A stretch of DNA of 10,468 nt from Nitrospirota bacterium (lineage in GTDB: Bacteria; Nitrospinota_A; UBA7883; JACRGQ01): the NCBI GenBank assembly GCA_024275775.1, contig JAJRYM010000070.1:1-10468 (forward strand), read 5' to 3'. Below are positions 1 through 5,717 of the stretch, one piece after another. The notes beneath the pieces are model-generated. The model did no database searches and had not been told where the DNA came from. It worked only from the letters and a program-made list of their open reading frames with translations. The position numbers and the translations under genes were made by a program. Within the stretch, counting starts at the first letter, position 1. Each line of letters starts with the position of its first letter.

Positions 1-2165
1 ATGAGATGCCTCGCTTCAGCGCGCCCGACGCGCTCCGCCTGCTTAAAGAAACCGGCCGGGATATCCCTTTCATAATTCTTTCCGGCGCGATAACGGTTGA
101 ACTGGCGGGCGAGGCTATGCGTGAAGGGGCGCGCGATTTCATCCCGAAAAACAGGCTTTCCCAGCTTGGCCCGGCCATCGCACGGGAACTGGAGGAATTC
201 CTCACGAGGCTTGACAAAATACGCGCTGAAGAACGGCTTGCAACAGCGGAAGCTAAATACCGCGATCTATATGAAAACGCGCCCGATATGTTTTTTAGTG
301 TGGATGCCGAAACAGGGCGTGTACTGAACTGCAACGAGACGATGGTAAAATTAACCGGCTTTCCCAGAGATAAGATCATCGGCCACCACTGTTTTGACTT
401 ATATCATCCGGATTGTCTTGAGGAGGCTAAGACAAAATGGTTTCCTCTGTTTCAGAAAACCGGAGAGATTCACAACGCCGAACTTCAGATGAAAACAAAA
501 GCCGGCAGAACAATGTATGTTCTTCTGAACGTGACCGGCGTTTACGATGAAAATGGGACACTGCTTTACAGCAGGTCTGTCTGCCGCGATATCACCGAGT
601 TAAAGAAGGCCGCCCGCGAGATTCAGAAAAGAGTCTCTTTTATAGATAACGTGCTTCGCTCTTCGGTCGATATGGCGATTGCCGCCACAGATCTTGATTT
701 TCATATTACATATTATAATCCCATGGCTGAAAAACTGTTCGGATACACTTCTCAAGAGGCTATCGGTAAAACAGTGCAGGAAATACATACGAAAGAAAAG
801 GTCGAGCCCGAAAGATTTGAAAGGGCAATCAAAATCGTTCGCGAAACAGGCGAATACTGTTATACCGTTGAAAAAGAAGTAGAGGATGGTATTCAGTATA
901 TCGAATCGCGCGTATCCGGTATTTGGGATGAGAGCGGCGAATTGACCGGATTTCTTCTCATGTCTCGTGATGTTACCGAGCGTAAAAGGACGGAGGAAGC
1001 CGTGGCGAGGCTTGCCGTAGGTATCGAGCAGGCCGGAGAAACAATCGTGATGACGAATACGGATGGCAACATCGTTTACGCCAACCCGCAGTTCGAGCAA
1101 ACTACCGGCTACTCCCGCGAAGAGGCGATTGGCATAAACCCGCGCATTCTGAAAAGCGGAAAACACGACGAAGCATTTTATAAAGAGCTATGGGATACCA
1201 TCACCGCCGGCAAGGTCTGGCATGGGTACTTTATAAACAAGAAAAAGGACGACTCTCTTTTCGATGAAGAGGCTACGATATCGCCCGTCTTCGACGATAA
1301 AGGAAAAATAATAAACTACGTCGCCGTAAAGCGCGATATCACCGAGCGCAAAAAGGTCGAAGCGGAGCGGAAGCGGCTTGCCGTCGGCATCGAACAGGCC
1401 AGCGAAGCGATTGTGATAACGGATACGGACGGCAACATCATATACGTTAACCCGGAGTTTGAGGAAATTACCGGCTATTCCCGCGAAGAGGCGATAGGAA
1501 AGAATCCTCGGATGCTGAAAAGCGGCAAGCAGGATGAACCGTTCTATAAAAACCTGTGGGCCGTTATCACAGCGGGCAAGGTCTGGAAAGGCCGCTTCAT
1601 AAACAGAAAAAAGGACGGCTCTCTTTTCGATGAAGAGGCTACGATATCGCCTGTCTTTAACGATAAAGGGGAAATCATAAACTACGTCGCCGTAAAGCAT
1701 GACGTAACGGAAACCGCCATGCTGGAAAGATCCCGCAAACATTTTACGACGATAACCTCGCATGAACTCAAAACGCCGCAGGTAAAACTTCAGCTCGGCA
1801 TCGAGCGCTTAAAACTGCTGACACAGGGGGAATTCGACAGAGAGCGGTTGGACGATGCCTTAAAGGCTCTTGAGGATACGGAACATGATTTTAACCATAT
1901 AATCACCGGCGCTCTTTTGCTGGCAAAACTTTCCGAACCGATAACCTCGGACATGATGGAAGAAAATTACATTTTTTCACATATCGAATCGGCGGTTCAC
2001 AAAACCCGCGCCCTTATGAAGAAAGAAAAAAGATACGTGGAGATAGAGCTTGATTTATCGCGCTTCCCCGTCCGCACTTCTGTTTATGGCAATCGGAGGA
2101 TGATATCGCGGGCTATTGAGGAGATTCTTTCCAACGCCGTGAAGTACACTCCCGACGGGAAATAA
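1..2165 (+). CDS. Multi-PAS sensor histidine kinase, 5' partial and cut short by an in-frame stop
   Basis: The gene runs in from the left edge, so its true start is outside the window; the ATG at 6 is internal. Residues below count from that ATG. Residues 1-70 are the second half of a response-regulator receiver domain, with the FIILSG strand and the AMREGARDFIPK segment holding the conserved receiver lysine. Four PAS domains follow at about 85-205, 210-330, 335-455 and 457-570; PAS1-3 end in the usual D-[IV]-T-E linker to the next domain. The HisKA dimerisation helix carries the H box SHELKTP with phospho-acceptor H586. The N box follows, ILSNAVKYTPDG with N710. Translation then stops at TAA 2163-2165, before the G1 and G2 boxes, which lie downstream in the same frame. 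As read, the product could bind signals and dimerise but should not bind ATP normally. It would be a cytosolic kinase, since no membrane segments are visible. The stop may be a real nonsense mutation or a sequencing error. Confidence 0.9.
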   Translation, partial: EMPRFSAPDALRLLKETGRDIPFIILSGAITVELAGEAMREGARDFIPKNRLSQLGPAIARELEEFLTRLDKIRAEERLATAEAKYRDLYENAPDMFFSVDAETGRVLNCNETMVKLTGFPRDKIIGHHCFDLYHPDCLEEAKTKWFPLFQKTGEIHNAELQMKTKAGRTMYVLLNVTGVYDENGTLLYSRSVCRDITELKKAAREIQKRVSFIDNVLRSSVDMAIAATDLDFHITYYNPMAEKLFGYTSQEAIGKTVQEIHTKEKVEPERFERAIKIVRETGEYCYTVEKEVEDGIQYIESRVSGIWDESGELTGFLLMSRDVTERKRTEEAVARLAVGIEQAGETIVMTNTDGNIVYANPQFEQTTGYSREEAIGINPRILKSGKHDEAFYKELWDTITAGKVWHGYFINKKKDDSLFDEEATISPVFDDKGKIINYVAVKRDITERKKVEAERKRLAVGIEQASEAIVITDTDGNIIYVNPEFEEITGYSREEAIGKNPRMLKSGKQDEPFYKNLWAVITAGKVWKGRFINRKKDGSLFDEEATISPVFNDKGEIINYVAVKHDVTETAMLERSRKHFTTITSHELKTPQVKLQLGIERLKLLTQGEFDRERLDDALKALEDTEHDFNHIITGALLLAKLSEPITSDMMEENYIFSHIESAVHKTRALMKKEKRYVEIELDLSRFPVRTSVYGNRRMISRAIEEILSNAVKYTPDGK
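1008..1720 (+). repeat. Tandem duplication of a PAS-domain module, 366-bp period, inside the kinase gene
   Basis: Two consecutive PAS units both begin with RLAVGIEQA, at 1008 and 1374, and stay in register at 366 bases (122 codons). Over the 113 residues from RLAV to the D-[IV]-T-E ending I count about 24 differences by eye. At DNA level the stretch 1253-1285 is identical to 1619-1651 (33 bases). The first two PAS domains of the same protein do not resemble these or each other nearly as closely, so PAS3/PAS4 arose by a later in-gene duplication or are kept similar by gene conversion. Confidence 0.9.
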
Positions 2166-2201
2166 GTAACGGTTACCGCAAGGGCGGAGGAGAAGAAGGC
2201 G

Positions 2202-2468
2202 GTGATTCTGATTGCCGACGAAGGGCCGGGAGTGCCGGAAGCTAAAAAGAAAGCGGCGCTCGACGCCTACTCGTCGCTTGAGAATACGCTTCATCATTCC
2301 ACCGGCCGATACATTTACGAGGGCGGCGGACTGGGGCTGGGCCTGACGCTAACGAGGCTGATTATGGATCATCACCACGGCCGGATGGAGATATGTTCCG
2401 GCGGGTCGCAACCGGGCACGATGGTCGTGCTGAGCTTCCCGACTGTCGGACAGAAAAACAGCGCCTGA
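2202..2468 (+). pseudogene. Severed HATPase_c C-terminal fragment of the same histidine kinase
   Basis: This is the missing end of the upstream kinase. It lies in the same frame as 1-2165 with no frameshift; coding sense resumes directly after the TAA at 2166 (VTVTARAEEKKAV). The G1 box DEGPGVP and the G2 box GGGLGLGLTLTRLI are both present, followed by the closing strand MVVLSFPT and a TGA at 2466-2468. A GTG at 2202 could act as a start, and a GGAGG lies about 12 bases before it, a long spacing. Independent translation would give an 88-residue piece of the ATPase fold lacking its N box, which is not expected to be an active enzyme alone. One base change (for example AAA, GAA or CAA to TAA) explains the break, so recent decay or a base-call error are the main explanations. 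Split-protein function is the less likely alternative. Confidence 0.75.
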
Positions 2469-2470
2469 TT

Positions 2471-2620
2471 CAGTGGCGATCTCAAGAGAAGAGAGATGGC
2501 CACAACCCCACCAAGGGTGGGGTCTCGCCATGACAGGGAGTGGGAAATCTTTCCCTTGGCTTGTTCCGGCGACTTGCCACGGCGAAGCTCGTAGGGCGAA
2601 GAGGGGAGCCTTGGCGAAGC
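2471..2620. repeat. Palindromic intergenic repeat (REP/MITE-like) between convergent genes
   Basis: This non-coding stretch is dense in hairpins. Arms 2473-2483 and 2493-2503 pair with one mismatch. Arms 2505-2512 and 2516-2523 (ACCCCACC / GGTGGGGT) pair perfectly around a 3-base loop. Arms 2542-2547 and 2550-2555 (GGGAAA / TTTCCC) pair around 2 bases. The order GAGATGGCCAC, GC-rich hairpin, CTCGCCATGACAGG at 2493-2538 has the same layout as a dispersed repeat type seen in many bacterial genomes (GAGATTGCCACG ... CTCGCAATGACA); that comparison is from memory. The right half carries three copies of GGCGAAG at 2581, 2595 and 2613. It has no T tract, so it is not a classical intrinsic terminator, but it could end transcription or stabilise 3' ends from both sides. 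Confidence 0.6.
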
Positions 2621-2628
2621 CGGGCGGC

Positions 2629-3042
2629 TTATTTCGAAGCTTTATCCTGCTTATTCAGTTGATCCAGCGAAGCGAGGAGCTTTCTGTACGCCTGTTCGAG
2701 AAGCCTGAAAGCTTCGTTGAAATCATTCTGACTGCTGTACAGATTGGCCTCGCTTAAAAGGGCTTCCGTTTCCATAATCACCCGGTTTTTCGCCGCTCCG
2801 TTCAGCTTGAAGAACACCCGCTTCTGCTCGCGCATAAGGTCTGTGAGCAGGCCTCCCAGCCTGTTGGCGGTCGCCATGTTTTTATCGGCGGCCAGCATAT
2901 CCTCGTATTCCCTTGTTGAAAGCCTCGGTTTTTCGAAAGCCGAGGCGATGCCTGCGCCCGTGATCGGCGGAACGGAGAAGATAAAAGCCGCGCAGAACAT
3001 CGGAAAGAAAATCCCGCAAAATAATTTCTTTATCTTCCGCAT
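2629..3042 (-). CDS. Small exported helical protein of unknown function
   Basis: I do not recognise this 137-residue protein. It starts with a clear export signal: MRKIKK, then a hydrophobic stretch at about 7-28, then a likely signal-peptidase site GIASA|FEKP after residue 35. The mature part of about 102 residues is charged and looks wholly helical. Residues 93-130 read like a TPR-type helical hairpin (EALLSEANLYSSQNDF, then AFRLLEQAYRKLL), and the tail is lysine-rich. It has no cysteines after the signal region and no lipobox, so it is probably a soluble periplasmic protein. The start is well supported by GGGAGG seven bases before the ATG. It lies downstream of the cytochrome-porin gene on the same strand, but a strong terminator separates them, so it probably has its own promoter. 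The convergent kinase gene ends about 160 bases from its stop. A periplasmic partner of the porin is possible but unsupported. Confidence 0.75.
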   Translation of the reverse strand: MRKIKKLFCGIFFPMFCAAFIFSVPPITGAGIASAFEKPRLSTREYEDMLAADKNMATANRLGGLLTDLMREQKRVFFKLNGAAKNRVIMETEALLSEANLYSSQNDFNEAFRLLEQAYRKLLASLDQLNKQDKASK

Positions 3043-3089
3043 GAAAATTCCTCCCGGCCGATTACGTTAATGGTTTTGTTCTTCTGAAT

Positions 3090-3098
3090 ATTTTATCA
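3090..3098 (-). promoter_or_regulatory. Candidate extended -10 promoter for the exported helical protein
   Basis: On the minus strand this reads TGATAAAAT, an extended -10 (TGn then TAAAAT, 5 of 6 to TATAAT). It lies about 48 bases before the ATG at 3042 and downstream of the porin terminator, where a promoter is needed. No good -35 sits 17 bases away, so this is a weak prediction. Confidence 0.25.
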
Positions 3099-3165
3099 GG
3101 TAGCCGACCGTTTTTATTATTTTGTGGCTGAGTGGCAATTTTTTTATATCGTATGAAAACGCTCT

Positions 3166-3207
3166 AAAAAAGGAAGGGCCCTGGAGGTGCGTCATCTCCA
3201 GGGCCCT
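3166..3207 (-). terminator. Strong intrinsic terminator of the cytochrome-porin gene
   Basis: A perfect 12-bp inverted repeat (AGGGCCCTGGAG at 3175-3186, CTCCAGGGCCCT at 3196-3207) encloses a 9-base loop. On the minus strand the stem is followed after four bases by six T residues (3171-3166), the form of a Rho-independent terminator. It begins about 32 bases after the porin stop codon and should isolate that transcript from the small exported protein gene downstream. Confidence 0.88.
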
Positions 3208-3238
3208 ATATGGAATTGGGTATAGGTAGGAGGAGGAG

Positions 3239-4642
3239 TTAGATAGCCCAATCCCAAAGGAGTACAAATTTATTCTGCGTGTCAAAACCGGTAATACTGT
3301 TAGTGTCCGAAACCCTTTTCCTCGCGTCCGATTCGGATGCGTCAATGGCAATCAGTAGCGCAATCCTTGCGTTTTCCACCGGTGAAAATTCGAACTGCAC
3401 GTCAAGCTTGTTTACCTTAACTTCAGGGATAGTGTTTGAAACGCCGTTCAATGTTTCGGAGAACGAATCGGTGTTGGAATAGCCCCATCTCGCGCCAAAC
3501 GCCATTTTCGCGTTCAGACGGTAAATGACGTCAAGGCTCATTCCGTTGCGGGATGCCACGTCCCGCGTATATCTGTTGCCTGCCGCATTCGTCCTGCCGG
3601 CGAAATCAAACCTGTTGTTGTCGAATACATATTCAATCTGCCACCTCGCGGATTCATACTTCAGGTTTACTGCTATGTCCGTAGTCCGCTCATCGTCTTC
3701 GTTAGGAAAGGGTGTGAATGTATCGGCCGCCGAGGCCGTTGCGCCGTTTTCCCCGTCGAAACCGTATATCACATCGCTTCCGACTTTTTGAAAGGTCAAC
3801 GACGAGCTTTGGTTATCCCAGTACCGCACCGAGAGGCCCCAGTGCTCCGTTTCCACTCTCCCCATTGCGGTAAGCGCTCTTCCTTTTCCCCGGAATCGCG
3901 TATTTGTGCTTCTCCCGCCGGTAACGTAAGCAACCTCGTATGAGAAAATACCGTAAGCCGGGTTGCCGTAAATTCTGAAACCGGTGTCGGAAAAACCGGC
4001 CGGCATCCCCTGCGCTCTTCCCCGAAAACTATTGTTGCCGAAGTAGGCGGGGTTGGGATTGCCGAACCATTCCCTGTTCGGCGGCACAAGGTCGAAATCT
4101 GAAGTGTTGAAAGTGCCGAGGTCCAGCCCTATCATTCCGTTGCCGAAGATATTGACTATCCGTACGTACCCTTGCTCAAGCCTGCTTCCGCCATTTTCGG
4201 TAACAAGCGGAGCTGAAACAAAGTATCCTACGTCTTCCCTTATAGTTCCGCCGGCGTAAATGCCGAAAGTTGTGGCTTCCGTGCAACAGTAGGCGTTGTT
4301 GGACTGCTCGCCTCCAAAATCGCTCTTCGGCTGTATAAGTCTCGCCCCGCCCTGCAGTCGGAACGAAATCGGCGGATTGGCGTCGCCGCTATCCAGAAAA
4401 AGATTCCAGAGAGGGGAGCTTTTGCCGGCGGTTGAGCCGTCGCGTCCGCCGGGAAGCTGGAAGCCGTTTACCTTGAACTGGAAGCCGACTCTGTTCAGCC
4501 GCGGCCAGGAGGAGTGGCAGAGGGAACAGGGCGCGGAATATTTTTTTGAAAAAGCCGGTATCGCTTCAGCCCGGTCTTGCAGGAAAAACAGGCTTACAAT
4601 GATTAAAAGGAAGCAAAGATCTGTTTTTTTATACCTGTACAT
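3239..4642 (-). CDS. Cyc2-like fused monoheme cytochrome c / outer-membrane porin
   Basis: The 467-residue protein opens with a signal peptide (hydrophobic 9-21, cleavage AEA|IPAF after residue 27). A single heme c site follows at once, C39-S-L-C42-H43, in the context FSKKYSAPCSLCHSSWPRLN then GFQFKVNGF. The rest, about 90-467, alternates polar and hydrophobic/aromatic residues with Gly/Asn/Asp-rich turns, as in outer-membrane beta-barrels; the last strand is FVLLWDWAI. This order (short heme peptide with a CxxCH-x-x-x-P-x-L-x-x-x-G-x-x-F-K-x-N-G pattern, then a porin barrel) is that of the Cyc2 cytochrome-porins, which in iron-oxidisers pass electrons from extracellular Fe(II) across the outer membrane. 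The length is in that family's range. A vicinal Cys pair at 119-120 is unusual for a barrel and could form a disulfide or bind metal. The substrate is not known from sequence. AAAAGG before the ATG is a modest ribosome site. Confidence 0.8.
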   Translation of the reverse strand: MYRYKKTDLCFLLIIVSLFFLQDRAEAIPAFSKKYSAPCSLCHSSWPRLNRVGFQFKVNGFQLPGGRDGSTAGKSSPLWNLFLDSGDANPPISFRLQGGARLIQPKSDFGGEQSNNAYCCTEATTFGIYAGGTIREDVGYFVSAPLVTENGGSRLEQGYVRIVNIFGNGMIGLDLGTFNTSDFDLVPPNREWFGNPNPAYFGNNSFRGRAQGMPAGFSDTGFRIYGNPAYGIFSYEVAYVTGGRSTNTRFRGKGRALTAMGRVETEHWGLSVRYWDNQSSSLTFQKVGSDVIYGFDGENGATASAADTFTPFPNEDDERTTDIAVNLKYESARWQIEYVFDNNRFDFAGRTNAAGNRYTRDVASRNGMSLDVIYRLNAKMAFGARWGYSNTDSFSETLNGVSNTIPEVKVNKLDVQFEFSPVENARIALLIAIDASESDARKRVSDTNSITGFDTQNKFVLLWDWAI

Positions 4643-4666
4643 TAAAAAACCTTTTAAATCAAATAA

Positions 4667-4720
4667 TTAGACAGAAATCGGGTTTGTCATCACAAGATGC
4701 CGGAAAACCGCTTTAGTCAT
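4667..4720 (-). CDS. Candidate 17-codon leader ORF ahead of the cytochrome-porin
   Basis: The ORF encodes MTKAVFRHLVMTNPISV and ends in TAA. Its start has a far better ribosome site than the porin itself: AAGGAG six bases before the ATG. It ends 24 bases before the porin ATG and is in the same frame, so the stop codon alone separates it from an in-frame extension (LFDLKGFL then the porin Met). It could be a regulatory leader peptide or aid translational coupling, or be a decayed former N-terminus. The porin's own signal peptide starts after it, so it is not needed for export. It shows no run of one amino acid as in amino-acid attenuators and no heme-regulatory CP motif. Confidence 0.4.
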   Translation of the reverse strand: MTKAVFRHLVMTNPISV

Positions 4721-4754
4721 AGCTCGCTCCTTGGGATGGAAGTTAATGCAAGTT

Positions 4755-4782
4755 AGAATATTTGTCAAGCAAAAAATTTCAA
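4755..4782 (-). promoter_or_regulatory. Candidate sigma-70 promoter for the leader ORF and cytochrome-porin
   Basis: Minus strand: -35 TTGAAA (4777-4782), 16-base spacer, -10 TATTCT (4755-4760). A perfect TTGACA at 4763-4768 lies inside the spacer and could drive a second start with a poor -10 (TAACTT, 4740-4745). Upstream, CATAAAAT occurs twice at 10-bp spacing (minus strand, about 4789-4806), in very A/T-rich DNA, which could be an UP element or an operator. Transcripts would include the leader ORF and a 5' region of roughly 100 bases. Confidence 0.45.
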
Positions 4783-4861
4783 ATAATTTTATGCTATTTT
4801 ATGTCAAATGCTCAGGGCTGTCTAATAAGAAGCGACACTGAAAGGGATAAAAGAGTGGTTA

Positions 4862-5623
4862 CTAAAAACCGCGAGCTTTCTTCAGCTTATCGTACGCGGA
4901 GTTTATTTCGGTGAATTTGTTGCTTGCGAACTCGATAAGTTCTTTGCCGAGGTGGGAAACCTTATCAGGATGGTATTGGGAGGCCATCTGGCGATATGCT
5001 TTTTTAATCTCGTCGTTTGAAGCGGAAGAGGTGATTCCCAGCACGGCGTAATCATTTCCTGTTTCAGGCATCGGCACCCGTTTTCCGGCGGCTTGCCGCC
5101 CTCCGGTAAAGCCGCGGTATTTATTTTGTATCCGCCGGAGTTCTTCCTCGCTTATTCCAAGCGTTTCCGCCAGTCCGTTTAAGGCGCGCTGTTCCTGATC
5201 GCAAATGGCTCCGTCGGCCGCCGCTATCCGGCAACAGATATCCAGAAGCAAAAGGGAACGCTCGCGCGGGTTCGTGGCGCGGAAGTTCGCGGCTATTTCG
5301 GCCATATCCGGGTTAACTTTGCGGGTCTGGTTGATGAGTCCGTCGATGAACCGGAGTTCAAAGCCGGAGTAGCCGAGTTCCCGCTCGAAAAAATCATGTA
5401 TCGTTTTAATTTCATTAGGCGAAATGCGGCCGTCGGCCATGGCGATTTTCGTCATTATCGCAACGAGGTGGGTGACGAACAGCCCTTCCTGATTGGCCGG
5501 CCCGGAACCGGAAAAAGAGCGCCGCGCGTCTTTGGTAAGAACATGTTGCATAGCTCCGCCGACGACCGCTCCAAGAGGGCCTCCAAGCAGAAAGCCAAGC
5601 CCGGCTCCCGTCATCCAGCTCAT
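4862..5623 (-). CDS. djlA: DjlA-type co-chaperone: TerB domain plus C-terminal J domain
   Basis: The 253-residue protein has three parts. Residues 4-28 form a Gly/Ala-rich hydrophobic segment (GAGLGFLLGGPLGAVVGG), probably a membrane anchor of the glycine-zipper sort found in DjlA. Residues 48-168 form an all-helical TerB-like domain with its two acidic repeats, AMADGRISPNE and AAADGAICDQE. Residues 189-253 form a J domain with the essential HPD at 218-220 (YHPDKV), which stimulates the ATPase of DnaK. The J domain is at the C-terminus and there is no zinc-finger or G/F region, which separates it from DnaJ and matches DjlA in order and length. AAAGGAGG seven bases before the ATG fixes the start. 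It is transcribed divergently from mltG. It lies upstream of the porin gene on the same strand, but about 140 bases and a candidate promoter separate them, so an envelope-folding role for the porin is only speculation. Confidence 0.88.
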   Translation of the reverse strand: MSWMTGAGLGFLLGGPLGAVVGGAMQHVLTKDARRSFSGSGPANQEGLFVTHLVAIMTKIAMADGRISPNEIKTIHDFFERELGYSGFELRFIDGLINQTRKVNPDMAEIAANFRATNPRERSLLLLDICCRIAAADGAICDQEQRALNGLAETLGISEEELRRIQNKYRGFTGGRQAAGKRVPMPETGNDYAVLGITSSASNDEIKKAYRQMASQYHPDKVSHLGKELIEFASNKFTEINSAYDKLKKARGF

Positions 5624-5657
5624 TTTTTTCCTCCTTTGTAAATTCCGAATATCGTTC

Positions 5658-5667
5658 GATAATAACA
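5658..5667. promoter_or_regulatory. Overlapping divergent -10 elements between djlA and mltG
   Basis: The 94-base gap between the two starts holds a plausible -10 on each strand at the same place. Plus strand: GATAAT at 5658-5663, with TTGTAA 16 bases upstream (5636-5641). Minus strand: TGTTATTAT at 5667-5659, an extended -10 without a clear -35. If both are used, RNA polymerase could not occupy both at once, so expression of djlA and mltG would compete. The motif matches are modest. Confidence 0.3.
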
Positions 5668-5717
5668 GTTTTCGAAGGTATTATTTATTGATTAAAATCA
5701 GAAATGTTTTTCCACGT

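Noticed and set aside
600..1763. Long minus-strand ORFs (600-1166 and 1188-1763) opposite the kinase
   Set aside because: They lie antisense to the PAS domains, and the two resemble each other only because PAS3/PAS4 are duplicated. The plus-strand frame has clear domain motifs; these do not.
2163..2165. TAA as a recoded sense codon, suggested by two in-frame TAA codons (kinase and porin leader)
   Set aside because: TAA ends several intact genes here at the expected place (mltG, the porin, the exported protein), so it is an ordinary stop in this genome.
2473..2757. Plus-strand ORF of 94 codons
   Set aside because: It covers the palindromic repeat and then runs antisense to the exported-protein gene. 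Its composition shows no protein family, and the repeat explains the open frame.
5493..5717. N-terminal extension of mltG to the ATG at 5493
   Set aside because: It would overlap djlA in antisense, adds a basic low-complexity segment before the membrane anchor, and gives a protein far longer than the usual 340 residues.
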